DNA of 64,000 bases from an uncultured Tateyamaria sp. (GCF_947503465.1 NZ_CANNDN010000002.1:372001-436000), one strand, 5' to 3'. Positions 52,004-61,400 are shown, counted from the stretch's first letter. The notes: generated by a model from the sequence alone, not told the origin. Program-made: numbers and translations.

Positions 52004-54394
52004 TCAAATGTCATGGGTGGCAGAGTGCAGATCGCGCACGGTGAACGCGGGCGTCGCGCCGGGTGCGGCAGGAACGAACCGAAGTGTGACGGGCCGGCCC
52101 GGCAACAGGTCAAACGCGTTGTCGCTGAACCGTCCCGGCTGGTCCGCTTCGACCGCAACAAAAAGGGCCAGGGCCGATGCCGTCAGGGTCACCAGCCAGT
52201 GGCCATCGCCCTCGGTCACCTTGACCGAGAGGCCGGACGGCAGCAGCGGCAGGCCCTTGTAGGGCACGGGCGCAAAATGATCGGACCCGCCTGCCGCGCC
52301 GCGTGTGGTCCAATCGAACCAGAGAACCTCATCCAAAGCGAGCGCGCCATCCGGCACCGCAAGGGCGGAAACGGACTGCGACACGGGTGCTGCGACGCTG
52401 GCCTGTCCCAGCGCCCGCAAGGTCCCGGATGGTGACGCGGCATAGACCATCACGTCCACATCAACCTCGCCTTGCCCATCGTTTACAACGCGCAGGTCGG
52501 TCCCCGCGTCCCCCGGTACAGCCGTGACAAGCACATCGGCGTAGAACCGGTGCGCGGCGTGGTGCAGCAGTTTCCATCCGCCGCCGTGATCCAGGCTTGA
52601 CCACGAACAGACCGGCCAAGTGTCGTTCAGCTGCCAATACAACGTGCCCATGCAATGCGGTTTCAGGCTGCGCCAATGGGTAACGGCGGTCTTGATCGCC
52701 AGTGCCTGCTGCACCTGGCTGAGGTAGACAAAATTCTCGAACCCCACGGGAAAGCGGAAATAGCGGAACATGGTTTCCGCGATCCGGGCATTGCCGCCTG
52801 CGTTCTTCTGATGGCTTTCCATCACCGGGGCCGCGATGTTGAAATCGGCAGTATCCGCAAAACGGCGGATCACGTCCATGGACGGATAGGATTGGAATCC
52901 GAACTCGGAACAAAAGCGGGGCGACACGTCCCGGTAATGCTCAAAATCGCGGCCCTCGTGCCAGACGGACCAGAAATGCATGTCGCCCGCGCGGTCGTTG
53001 TGCCAACCGCCGCTGAAACTCATCGGCCCGGGCGAGGGGCTGGACGGCCACCAGAGGGCGTCCGGTGCCGTGGCCCTAACCGCGGTTTCGATGATCCGGT
53101 TGAGCCGATCATAGGCCACCAGATACCGATCTCGGTCCTTGCGGCTTTCCTCGTACCAGGTCAGCGCGCCCAGCAGTTCATTGTCCCCGCACCACAGCGC
53201 GATGCAGGCATGGTGGTTCAGGCGGGCCACCTGTTCGCGGACTTCAGCGTCGATATCGGCCAGAAACGCATCGTCGGATGGATACAGATGGCAGGCAAAC
53301 ATGAAATCCTGCCAGACCAGCAGACCCAACGCGTCGCACAGATCATAGAACCAGTCGGGCTCGTACCGTCCGCCACCCCAAACCCGGATCATGTTCATGT
53401 TGGCATCGACCGCCGATTGCAGCAGGTCGCGGCACATGTCGGGCGTGATGGCACCGCCCAAGGCATCCGCCGGTATCCAGTTCGCACCCCGCATGAAAGT
53501 TGGACGCCCGTTGACATGCAGCGCAAAACCGCTGCCTGTCGCATCTGGCGTTGTGACCAGCGCCACATGGCGCAGACCGATCTTGCGGGTGGCCTCTGCC
53601 CCGCCGGCGGTGACCTGCAGGCAATGCAGCGTCTGATCCCCCTGCCCCACGGGCCACCACATGTCCGGGTCTGCCACCGCAAGCGTGACCTGCGCGGTGC
53701 CATCCCGGATGGGGGCTTGGGCCGTCACACCGCATAGGGACACGGCAACGTCACTGCCATCCTCGACCCCCTCGGTTCGGACCGTCGCCGTCACCGTCAC
53801 GGCACCCGGCGCGTGCGTTTGCGCCACGATGACATCCGCAATACGCGGCCCGTGCGGGTCCAGCCGGATGTCGCCGTAAAGACCAAAGGGCGCCAGGGCG
53901 ATGTTCCAGTCCCAGCCAAAGTCGCATTCGGGTTTGCGCAGCATATTGCCATGCGGGATCGGGCAATTGTCCGTCTGAAAGGGCACCGGGACAGGCTGAG
54001 CGTCGGCCCGTGCCCTGGCAATGCGAGGGGCAGAGCGAAAATGCAGCGTGATGACGTTTTCGCCAGCCACCAGGGCGTCCGACACGTCGATCCGGTAGGT
54101 GCGGAACATGCTGTCGGCCTGCAACACGGTCGTTCCGTTCAGCGACACATCGACAACGGTGTCGAGCATCGACAGGACCAGCGTCATCTTGCGCCCGGTC
54201 GCACGGAATGTCCGGGTCAGCAGCCAATCCCGGTCCGCGATCCAGCGCAGGTCATATTCGTTGCGGCCCCAATACGGGTCAGGGATGACGCCGGCATCGC
54301 GCAGCGCGCTGATCCCGTCGCCGGGCAGCACCATCGGTGCCGTGAACTGCCCCGTCTCGTCCGAGAGGTGCCATTGGCCGCTCAGGTCCTGCAT
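52004..54394 (-). CDS. Glycoside hydrolase family 2 enzyme, beta-mannosidase-like
   Basis: An enzyme of 796 residues with the GH2 layout: an N-terminal jelly-roll (QWHLSDETGQF, then LRWIADRDWLLTRTF), an Ig-like domain and a TIM barrel. The acid/base Glu is very likely in ALWCGDNELLGALTWYEES. The nucleophile Glu is in RFCSEFGFQSYPSMD. WGGGRYEPDWFYDLCDALGL matches beta-mannosidases. No signal peptide is seen, so it is cytoplasmic and cleaves imported oligosaccharide. It starts 6 bases after the ATPase gene, supporting transport-linked hydrolysis. Confidence 0.9.
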   Translation of the reverse strand: MQDLSGQWHLSDETGQFTAPMVLPGDGISALRDAGVIPDPYWGRNEYDLRWIADRDWLLTRTFRATGRKMTLVLSMLDTVVDVSLNGTTVLQADSMFRTYRIDVSDALVAGENVITLHFRSAPRIARARADAQPVPVPFQTDNCPIPHGNMLRKPECDFGWDWNIALAPFGLYGDIRLDPHGPRIADVIVAQTHAPGAVTVTATVRTEGVEDGSDVAVSLCGVTAQAPIRDGTAQVTLAVADPDMWWPVGQGDQTLHCLQVTAGGAEATRKIGLRHVALVTTPDATGSGFALHVNGRPTFMRGANWIPADALGGAITPDMCRDLLQSAVDANMNMIRVWGGGRYEPDWFYDLCDALGLLVWQDFMFACHLYPSDDAFLADIDAEVREQVARLNHHACIALWCGDNELLGALTWYEESRKDRDRYLVAYDRLNRIIETAVRATAPDALWWPSSPSPGPMSFSGGWHNDRAGDMHFWSVWHEGRDFEHYRDVSPRFCSEFGFQSYPSMDVIRRFADTADFNIAAPVMESHQKNAGGNARIAETMFRYFRFPVGFENFVYLSQVQQALAIKTAVTHWRSLKPHCMGTLYWQLNDTWPVCSWSSLDHGGGWKLLHHAAHRFYADVLVTAVPGDAGTDLRVVNDGQGEVDVDVMVYAASPSGTLRALGQASVAAPVSQSVSALAVPDGALALDEVLWFDWTTRGAAGGSDHFAPVPYKGLPLLPSGLSVKVTEGDGHWLVTLTASALALFVAVEADQPGRFSDNAFDLLPGRPVTLRFVPAAPGATPAFTVRDLHSATHDI

Positions 54395-54400
54395 GCCGGC

Positions 54401-55474
54401 TCAGACCCTTTCCTCGGTCGTTTTGTCAAACAGCGACGCACGGGCCGGGTCAAACCCGATCAGGATGCTGTCCCCTGTGGACACTGCCGCCTGCCCGTCC
54501 ATCCGGATGCGCACCGGCACCCCGGCCAGATCGGCCCAGGCCAACGTGTCGGACCCCATCGGTTCCACGATGTCGATGGTGACCTCGGCCGTGACCGGCA
54601 GATGGCGCGCGCCATCACCGGACACGATATGTTCCGGTCGGATGCCCAGCCACGCCGGACCATTCTGCGCGGCCCCCTGAAACGTGTACCCCTCCAGCGA
54701 AAAGCGCTGCGTGGCGGTGACAAACACGCCGTCTTCGACCGACCCTTCAAAGAAGTTGATCTCGGGGCTGCCGATGAACCCGGCCACATATTTGTTTGTG
54801 GGCCGGTTGTAGATTTCGGTCGGGGTATCCAGTTGCTGGATGATCCCGCCCTTCATGATGGCGATGCGGTCGGCCAGTGTCATCGCCTCGACCTGATCGT
54901 GGGTGACATAGATCATCGTGTTTTTCAGGTTGTGGTGCAGGCGCTTGATCTCGACCCGCAGGTCGGCGCGCAACTTGGCATCCAGGTTCGACAGGGGTTC
55001 GTCAAACAGGAACACGTCCACGTCGCGCACAAGGGCCCGGCCAATGGCGACCCGCTGGCGCTGCCCGCCGGACAGGGCGGCGGGTTTGCGCTGCAACAGC
55101 GGCTCGATCTGCAAGATCTCTGCCGCCCGCGCCACGCGTTTCCTGATCTCGTCGCGCGCCATCCGCGCGTTTTTCAGACCGAATGACAGGTTCCCCTCGA
55201 CCGTCATTTGCGGGTAGAGCGCGTAGGACTGGAACACCATGCCGATGCCACGGCCCGAGGGTTCCTCCCACGTCACATTGCGGTCGTTGATGTGGATTTC
55301 GCCGTCTGTGACGTCCAGCAGCCCCGCGATGCAGTTGAGCAGCGTGGACTTCCCACAGCCCGACGCACCCAGCAGCACCAGAAACTCGCCCTCGGGTATG
55401 TCGATGTTGAGGTTGTCCAGCACGGTCAGCGCGCCGAATTTCAAAGTCAGGTCTTTGACAAGAACAGAAGTCAT
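54401..55474 (-). CDS. ABC transporter ATP-binding protein, MalK/UgpC type
   Basis: An ATPase of 357 residues. Walker A is GASGCGKST, the Q-loop region GIGMVFQSYALYPQMTVEGN, the signature LSGGQRQRVAIGRALV and Walker B VFLFDEPLSNLDA. The C-terminal 120 residues form the MalK-type regulatory (TOBE) domain (GIRPEHIV). It drives sugar uptake by the permeases at 55478-57266. It starts 3 bases after the permease gene. Confidence 0.92.
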   Translation of the reverse strand: MTSVLVKDLTLKFGALTVLDNLNIDIPEGEFLVLLGASGCGKSTLLNCIAGLLDVTDGEIHINDRNVTWEEPSGRGIGMVFQSYALYPQMTVEGNLSFGLKNARMARDEIRKRVARAAEILQIEPLLQRKPAALSGGQRQRVAIGRALVRDVDVFLFDEPLSNLDAKLRADLRVEIKRLHHNLKNTMIYVTHDQVEAMTLADRIAIMKGGIIQQLDTPTEIYNRPTNKYVAGFIGSPEINFFEGSVEDGVFVTATQRFSLEGYTFQGAAQNGPAWLGIRPEHIVSGDGARHLPVTAEVTIDIVEPMGSDTLAWADLAGVPVRIRMDGQAAVSTGDSILIGFDPARASLFDKTTEERV

Positions 55475-55477
55475 GGA

Positions 55478-56368
55478 TCAGCCTTTCACCGCGCCCGCGG
55501 CGATGCCCCGGACAAACAGCTTGCCGGAGGCGAAGTAGATGATGAGCGGGACAAGACCGGTCAGCAGCGTGGCGGCCATGTTGACGTTGTATTCCTTGAT
55601 GCCCTGTACCGAATTGACGATGTTGTTCAGCTGCACGGTCATCGGGTAGTCGGCGGGCTTGGTATAGATCACGCCGAACAGGAAGTCGTTCCAGATGCCC
55701 GTCACCTGCAGGATGATCGCCACCACGAAGATGGGCAGGGACATGGGCAGCATGATGCGGAAGTAGATGCCCCAGAACCCTGCCCCGTCCACGCGAGCGG
55801 CCTTGAATAACTCTTCGGGTACAGAAGTGAAGTAGTTGCGAAACAGCAGCGTCAGGATCGGCATGCCAAAGATCGTGTGCACCAGCACAAGACCCCAGAC
55901 GTTCCCGTACAGGCCCAGTTCGCGCAGGATGATGACCAGCGGGTACAGCATGACCTGATAGGGGATGAACGCCCCCACGATCAGAATGGTGAAAAAGACC
56001 TCGGATCCCTTGAACCTCCAATTTGCAAGCGCGTAGCCGTTCACGGATGCGATTGCGATGGACAGGATCACGGACGGGATCAGGATCTGGACCGAGTTCC
56101 AGAACCCGCGGGAAAGACCTTCGCAGTTGATGCCGGTGCACGCCTCGGCCCACGCCTTGACCCAGGGCTGGTAGGTGATCTCGACCGGGGGGGCAAAGAT
56201 GTTGCCCAGGCGGATTTCGGGCATGCCCTTCAGCGATGTGACAATCATCACGTAGAGCGGCAGTGCATAGTAGGCCGCCACGACAATCAGCGTGCCGTAG
56301 AGCATGACATTTGCACGCGAAAAGCGGGGGCGCGGTTTGGGCCCGCGCGGGGTGATTGCATCAGCCAC
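55478..56368 (-). CDS. Sugar ABC transporter permease, MalG type
   Basis: A permease of 296 residues with six membrane helices. It begins with a hydrophilic N-terminus, then VMLYGTLIVVAAYYALPLYVM; the coupling motif is EELFKAARVDGAGFWGIYF (EAA loop). It is the second permease partner and overlaps the upstream permease gene by 8 bases. Confidence 0.92.
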   Translation of the reverse strand: MADAITPRGPKPRPRFSRANVMLYGTLIVVAAYYALPLYVMIVTSLKGMPEIRLGNIFAPPVEITYQPWVKAWAEACTGINCEGLSRGFWNSVQILIPSVILSIAIASVNGYALANWRFKGSEVFFTILIVGAFIPYQVMLYPLVIILRELGLYGNVWGLVLVHTIFGMPILTLLFRNYFTSVPEELFKAARVDGAGFWGIYFRIMLPMSLPIFVVAIILQVTGIWNDFLFGVIYTKPADYPMTVQLNNIVNSVQGIKEYNVNMAATLLTGLVPLIIYFASGKLFVRGIAAGAVKG

Positions 56369-57266
56369 GTTTCTTGCCTCCGAATTCCAGGTAGGCCCAC
56401 GGGATCAGGATGATGATCACGCTCACCAGCATCATGGTTGACGCGGCAAAGCCCTGGCCCAGGTTCTGGGCGCGGAACATGTAGTTGATGACGTATTTCG
56501 CGGGCACCTCGGACGCGATGCCGGGTCCGCCATTGGTCTGGGCCACCACCAGATCGTAGATCTTGATGATCCCGCTCGCGATCAGGACCAGCGCCGTCAC
56601 AAAGACGGGGCGCATCATCGGAATGATCACGCGGATATAGGTCTTGACGGTACCGATCCCGTCGACGCGGGCCGCTTTCCAGATGTCTTCGTCAATGCCG
56701 CGCAGTCCGGCCAGCATGATCACCATGATCAGGCCCGTGCCCTGCCACAACCCGGCAATCAGGATGCCATAGATCACGATGTCGGGGTCGTTCAGCGGGT
56801 TGAAGGTAAAGCTGTCCCATCCCATCGACCGGACAACATGCTGCACGCCCAGATCGGGGTTCAGTATCCATTGCCACGCAAGGCCCGTCACAACAAAGCT
56901 GAGCGCGAAGGGATAGAGGAAAATGGTGCGAAACACATTCTCCCCCCTGATCTTGCGATCCAGCAAGGCCGCAAGGGTAAACCCGATCAGCAGCGTGAAG
57001 ATCATCGAGAAAAAGCCGTAAACCGCCAGGTTCTCGATCGAGATCAGCCACCGCCGGGTGCCCCAGAGCCGCTCGTATTGATCGAGCCCCACAAAGTTCA
57101 GCTTGGGCAGCAGCTTGGATGACGTGAACGAATACACCACCGTCCAGGCCGTACCGCCCACGAACACAACCAGCGCCGTCAGCACCATCGGCACCGACGC
57201 AATCTTGGCCGACAGGTTGCGGAACAGACCCGAAGGCTTCCGCGCTTTGGAAGAAGAAGAGGACAT
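56361..57266 (-). CDS. Sugar ABC transporter permease, MalF type
   Basis: A permease of 301 residues with six membrane helices (SVPMVLTALVVFVGGTAWTV is the first). The coupling loop is EDIWKAARVDGIGTVKTYIRV. The ATG at 57266 (MSSSSSKARKPSG) is chosen because the longer frame to 57314 runs through the intercistronic hairpin. It follows the binding-protein gene after 75 bases. Confidence 0.9.
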   Translation of the reverse strand: MSSSSSKARKPSGLFRNLSAKIASVPMVLTALVVFVGGTAWTVVYSFTSSKLLPKLNFVGLDQYERLWGTRRWLISIENLAVYGFFSMIFTLLIGFTLAALLDRKIRGENVFRTIFLYPFALSFVVTGLAWQWILNPDLGVQHVVRSMGWDSFTFNPLNDPDIVIYGILIAGLWQGTGLIMVIMLAGLRGIDEDIWKAARVDGIGTVKTYIRVIIPMMRPVFVTALVLIASGIIKIYDLVVAQTNGGPGIASEVPAKYVINYMFRAQNLGQGFAASTMMLVSVIIILIPWAYLEFGGKKRG

Positions 57267-57292
57267 GACCCACCCCATCACATGTCGCACTG

Positions 57293-57326
57293 CGCCTGCC
57301 CGATACGACATCACATCGGGCAGGCG
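57293..57326. other. Intercistronic hairpin after the sugar-binding-protein gene
   Basis: CGCCTGCCCGAT (57293-57304) pairs perfectly with ATCGGGCAGGCG (57315-57326) across a 10-base loop. It lies between the binding-protein stop and the MalF-type start. It lacks a T-run and probably stabilises the upstream mRNA, as at 48161-48189. Confidence 0.65.
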
Positions 57327-57341
57327 ACTGGGAGGCGCGTC

Positions 57342-58568
57342 TTACTCGGCAGACGCGATGATGTCGGCGTAGCGCGCTTGCGCATCACCGGCAGACATGT
57401 CCGAGGTCCAGAACTCGGCCATCAGATCCTCGATCTGGGTCTGGGTGTCGGCGGTCAGATTCATGTCACCCGACGGCAGTACATTGCCTGCGGCCAGGAT
57501 CTCGAGACCCTTCTGCATACAGTCATTGGCAGCCGACAGATCGATGTCACCGCGCACGGGCAGCGATCCCTTCTTGAGGTTGAACGCCACTTGCGTTTCC
57601 GGCGCGATCAGCGTCGAGGCCAGCGCCATCTGCGCCTCTTTCGTGGCCGCATCATCGATCACGGGGAAGTAAAACGCGTCGCCACCGGTATCGAGGATTT
57701 CGTTCACCCCCAGACCCGGCAGGCAGGTGTAATCCTCGCCCGCGACCTGACCAGCCACCTGGAATTCGCCCTGCGCCCAGTCGCCCATGATCTGGCCAGC
57801 GGCCTGATCGGTGATCACAAGGTTCGTGGCAAGGTTCCAGTCCTGCACATTGGAATTGCGCGCCAGTTCACGGGCATTCGCAACGGCCTCGAACACCGCC
57901 GCATATTCCGGGCCCTGCGCTGTCGCGACATCCCGTTCAACCGACACCTTGCGCCACGCGTCGATGCCCGCAATCGCGATGGTGATCGTGCCAAAGGCAA
58001 GGTTCTGCTGCCAGCCCTGCTGCCCCATGGCAAGCGGCGTGATCCCCGCCTCTTCCAGCTTGGGCGCGGCGGCGACAAATTCGGTCCAGTTCGCGGGCAC
58101 CGACAGACCTGCCTTTTCGAACGCCCCGTGGCTCAGCCAGATCCACTGGGCCGAGTGGATGTTGACCGGCACGCAATAAATACGGCCCTCATAGGTGCAG
58201 GCATCCAAGAGCGAGGGCGGGTTCACGATGTCTTTCCAGCCCTCGGCCTCGGCCAGGTCGGTCAGATCGGTCATCAGACCCGCCTCGATCAACTCTTCGG
58301 CTTGCCGCCCGTGGTTCAACTGCGTGGCGCCCATGGGGTCACCGCCCAGAATGCGGCTGATGATGATGGGGCGCGCGGTGCCGCCCGACCCCGCGATGGC
58401 GCCATCCACCCAGGTATTGCCGGTGGCATCGAATGCCTTGGCAAATTCGGCCACAGCCGCGGCTTCGCCCCCGGATGTCCACCAATGCGTGACCTCAAGC
58501 TCTCCGGCATGGGCCACGGACGCCGTGCAGAATGCAGCGGACGCCATCAGTTTTGCGATCTTTTTCAT
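57342..58568 (-). CDS. Sugar ABC transporter substrate-binding protein
   Basis: A periplasmic protein of 408 residues. The signal peptide MKKIAKLMASAAFCTASVAHA precedes a MalE-type fold (LEVTHWWTSGGEAAAVAEFA). The signature DGAIAGSGGTARPIIISRIL and GQQGWQQNLAF lie in the expected regions. It would capture the oligosaccharide cleaved by the GH2 enzyme downstream. It starts facing a LacI gene across 187 bases with a long dyad. Confidence 0.9.
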   Translation of the reverse strand: MKKIAKLMASAAFCTASVAHAGELEVTHWWTSGGEAAAVAEFAKAFDATGNTWVDGAIAGSGGTARPIIISRILGGDPMGATQLNHGRQAEELIEAGLMTDLTDLAEAEGWKDIVNPPSLLDACTYEGRIYCVPVNIHSAQWIWLSHGAFEKAGLSVPANWTEFVAAAPKLEEAGITPLAMGQQGWQQNLAFGTITIAIAGIDAWRKVSVERDVATAQGPEYAAVFEAVANARELARNSNVQDWNLATNLVITDQAAGQIMGDWAQGEFQVAGQVAGEDYTCLPGLGVNEILDTGGDAFYFPVIDDAATKEAQMALASTLIAPETQVAFNLKKGSLPVRGDIDLSAANDCMQKGLEILAAGNVLPSGDMNLTADTQTQIEDLMAEFWTSDMSAGDAQARYADIIASAE

Positions 58569-58586
58569 AGTGAGTCCTCCCTGACT

Positions 58587-58622
58587 TCTAAATCGTTATA
58601 GTAATTGCTACAACGATTTAGA
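58587..58622. promoter_or_regulatory. Long dyad operator between the glycoside operon and lacI-type gene
   Basis: TCTAAATCGTT (58587-58597) and AACGATTTAGA (58612-58622) form an 11-base perfect inverted repeat. TAG/CTA pairs and an AATT centre extend the symmetry inward. It lies immediately upstream of the binding-protein gene (19 bases) and faces the LacI gene, the natural operator of that regulator. Confidence 0.75.
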
Positions 58623-58755
58623 TTTTCCGATCAAGGTAGAATTTTGCTATGGATCGAATTAACTACCGTACGGAACGCAACGGCTTGGTTCCGTTGACAT
58701 TGCCTTGGGCCATTGTCCGGGCAAACCTGCGGATATGCGCCGGAAGGGGCCCGAA

Positions 58756-59808
58756 ATGACCAAGACCGGCAGCCCGGACACGCCGACCCCCATCGCCCTT
58801 AAACCGGGCGAACGCCCGACGCTCAAGACGATTGCGCGTCTGTCGGGCTTGGCTGTGCCCACCGTGTCGCGGGCCTTGGCCGATGCCCCGGACATTCGCA
58901 AGAACACCAAGGAACGGGTGCGCGATATCGCCAAGCAGATCGGCTACCGTCCCAACCGCGCGGGCGTGCGGCTGCGCACCGGCCGGACCAACGTGATCAG
59001 CATCGTGATGTCGACCGAACACGACATGATGAACCACACCGCGCGGCTGATATCCTCGGTCGCGTCGTCATTGCGTGGCACGCAATACCACATGATCATA
59101 ACGCCCTATTTCCCGGACGAGGACCCGATGGTGCCCATTCGCTACATCGTGGAAACCGGCAGCGCGGACGGGTTGATCATCAACCAGATCGAACCAGACG
59201 ATCCGCGCGTCGACTATCTGATTGATCACAAGTTCCCGTTTGTCACCCATGGGCGGACAGCGGCGTGCGACCGGCACGCCTATTTCGACTACGACAACAC
59301 CAGCTATGGCGCGCTGGCGGTCAAGGCACTGGCCGGGCGCGGGCGCAAACACATTGCCATGCTGGCCCCGCCCCGGAACCAGACCTATGCCCAGAACATG
59401 ATTGACGGGGCCACGCGCGCGGCCGCTGAATTTGGCGTGCGGTTCTCGGTCATACAAGGGGCCAACGCCCACCAGGACAACCCGGTGATCGAACAGGCGA
59501 TGATCCCGGTGTTCCAACACGATGACCGCCCCGACGGCCTGATTGCGCCCAGTATCGGCGGGTGCGTCACCATGGTCTCGACCGTTGAACGTCTGGGTTT
59601 TGTACTGGAACAGGATTTTGATGTCGTGGCCAAAGAGGCGATCACCTTCCTGCGTCGCTTCCGCTCGGGCATTCTGGTGGTTGAGGAAAACATCGATCAG
59701 GCGGGCAACTTCATGGCCCGTGCCCTGATGCACCGGATCAACGCCCCGGACGAGCCCCCTATGCAGGAGCTTGACCGCCCCGACGACCGGGCGTGGCGGT
59801 CTGACTAG
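58756..59808 (+). CDS. LacI-family regulator of the glycoside operon
   Basis: A regulator of 350 residues. The HTH TLKTIARLSGLAVPTVSRAL and the hinge YRPNRAGVRLRTGRTN are clear. A long N-terminal extension of about 20 residues precedes them. The effector domain begins NVISIVMSTEHDMMN. The ATG at 58756 has GGAAGGGG upstream; a start at 58705 lacks support. Divergence from the transporter operon and the dyad between them argue for direct control, with the imported sugar or a product as inducer. It ends 3 bases from the convergent M56 gene. Confidence 0.9.
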   Translation: MTKTGSPDTPTPIALKPGERPTLKTIARLSGLAVPTVSRALADAPDIRKNTKERVRDIAKQIGYRPNRAGVRLRTGRTNVISIVMSTEHDMMNHTARLISSVASSLRGTQYHMIITPYFPDEDPMVPIRYIVETGSADGLIINQIEPDDPRVDYLIDHKFPFVTHGRTAACDRHAYFDYDNTSYGALAVKALAGRGRKHIAMLAPPRNQTYAQNMIDGATRAAAEFGVRFSVIQGANAHQDNPVIEQAMIPVFQHDDRPDGLIAPSIGGCVTMVSTVERLGFVLEQDFDVVAKEAITFLRRFRSGILVVEENIDQAGNFMARALMHRINAPDEPPMQELDRPDDRAWRSD

Positions 59809-59811
59809 GTC

Positions 59812-60957
59812 TTAATTGCGCACCCGGCCAAAGGTGGACAGCCGGTTGATTTCGTCCAGCCGTTCAAGGTTCACAACCGTCGACAGCATAAGCCGGTCCT
59901 GGCTCCAGTCGCCGGGCCGTTGGATGGCAATGGCAGTCAGCATGATGGCCCCGATCAGTGGCAGCAGGGTCGCCATGTACAGCAAGCGCGGGTGCCGCAG
60001 GTGCCGCATGTCCAAAAGCGAGGTGATCCGCCGTTCCAGAAACGTCATGCGCCCATCGCGCAGGGTGGATCGGTCGGCGGTGACCAATGTCACCTTTGGC
60101 ACGGCCACGACAAACATCCGGTCGCGTCGCAGGGTTTGCTGACACACGGCCAGCAACGTTTCGCAATAAGCCCGCACATCGATCCGGCCCCGCGTCAGCA
60201 CCTCGGCATCGCAGGACAGTTCGCGCAGATGTTCGACCTGACGCTTCCAGGCATGATAGGCCGGGTTGAGAAAGAAGAAGGGTTTCAGCGCCTCGAGCAC
60301 GATCTCCCACTCGATATCGCCCTGGCGCAGGTGCTGGAATTCATGGGCCAGCGACACGCTCAGTTCCTTGGGTTGCCCCAGCATGTGCGACGGGATCACA
60401 ACATAGTAGTTGCGCAACCCACGCGTGGAAAACGGCACCAGCGTTCTGTCCGACAGTCGCAGACGGATGCGCCCGAACCGCCGCCAGGCATAGCTGGCCG
60501 ACACGATGCGCCCCAGGCAGAACATGGAAAACACCAACCGCCCGGTCCCGATGATCAGGCCCGCAAAGAAGGCCGCGATCACGGTCCAGGCCACCCACCC
60601 TGCCGCGTTGACCACGTTGTTCAGGAACGTATCGCGCAGGTTCACCAACTTTTCGAACTCGGTCGCCTGCATGCTGAAGCCGCCGTTCAGGTAGTAGGCA
60701 ACCACCATATCCGACAGATTGACGTTCACGCTTTTGGCGTAGCCGCTGGCCTGCAACGCCGCAAAGGCCACGATCAAGAACGGCGACAGCACAATCGCCA
60801 CAAACACGCTGTTCAGAAGGTGCAATTGCGTGGCGTAGCTGTGCCTGAGGCCCAGCCGGTGAAACAGAAATCGCGCGGCATACCACAAAGCGTAGGCCAC
60901 GACGAACAGGATATTGGCATTGATAAAAGCGTCGAGCAGCGCGTCACCCGGAATCAT
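59812..60957 (-). CDS. M56-family membrane metallopeptidase (BlaR1-like, no sensor domain)
   Basis: A protein of 381 residues with about four transmembrane helices. The zinc motif is HEFQH in SVSLAHEFQHLRQGDIEW. A second Glu/Asp is in HLRELSCDAEVLTRGRI. This is the M56 BlaR1/MecR1 protease. The C-terminal penicillin-binding sensor domain (usually about 250 residues) is absent; the protein ends 45 residues after its last membrane helix. It would cleave or relieve the BlaI partner, whose gene overlaps it by 14 bases. Confidence 0.87.
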   Translation of the reverse strand: MIPGDALLDAFINANILFVVAYALWYAARFLFHRLGLRHSYATQLHLLNSVFVAIVLSPFLIVAFAALQASGYAKSVNVNLSDMVVAYYLNGGFSMQATEFEKLVNLRDTFLNNVVNAAGWVAWTVIAAFFAGLIIGTGRLVFSMFCLGRIVSASYAWRRFGRIRLRLSDRTLVPFSTRGLRNYYVVIPSHMLGQPKELSVSLAHEFQHLRQGDIEWEIVLEALKPFFFLNPAYHAWKRQVEHLRELSCDAEVLTRGRIDVRAYCETLLAVCQQTLRRDRMFVVAVPKVTLVTADRSTLRDGRMTFLERRITSLLDMRHLRHPRLLYMATLLPLIGAIMLTAIAIQRPGDWSQDRLMLSTVVNLERLDEINRLSTFGRVRN

Positions 60958-61339
60958 TTTTCAACCTCCGATCCACAAGTGCCCGGATTTGCCCCAATGC
61001 TTCCTCTGTCAGCGCGTCATCATTGACCAGCCGCGCCACGAGGGACGCAGGCGTGTCATCAAACAGCTTCATCGACAGATCCTTGAGAGAGCGGGTCTGG
61101 TACGCATCCTTGCCCAGCGTCGGCTTGAAGACATGGCGCTTGCCATCCTTGCGGCTGGTCACAAATTCCTTTTGCTCCAGGATGCGCAGGATGGTCGCGG
61201 CCGAGGTATAGGCCAGGTCCCGACCTTCCGGCAGCTGGTCCAGAACGTCCCGTACGGTCCCCTCGCCCAGGTCCCAAAGCTCGGTCATGAACTCCAGTTC
61301 CACCTCGGTCAGCAGGTCGCTTTTCTTCTTTTGTCTCAT
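60944..61339 (-). CDS. BlaI/MecI/CopY-family repressor
   Basis: A winged-helix repressor of 131 residues. Landmarks are LTEVELEFMTELWDLGEGTV, then QLPEGRDLAYTSAATILRIL, and KQ/RK segment EFVTSRKDGKRHVFKP, all typical of BlaI/MecI. It is a dimeric repressor inactivated by the M56 protease. A perfect CGTTTT-AC-AAAACG site (61401-61414) upstream could be its own operator. Confidence 0.92.
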   Translation of the reverse strand: MRQKKKSDLLTEVELEFMTELWDLGEGTVRDVLDQLPEGRDLAYTSAATILRILEQKEFVTSRKDGKRHVFKPTLGKDAYQTRSLKDLSMKLFDDTPASLVARLVNDDALTEEALGQIRALVDRRLKNDSG

Positions 61340-61400
61340 TCCGTCCTATCCAAGACACATCGCTCACTCGTCACACCGGCCGAGTAAATACGAAGTCTTT

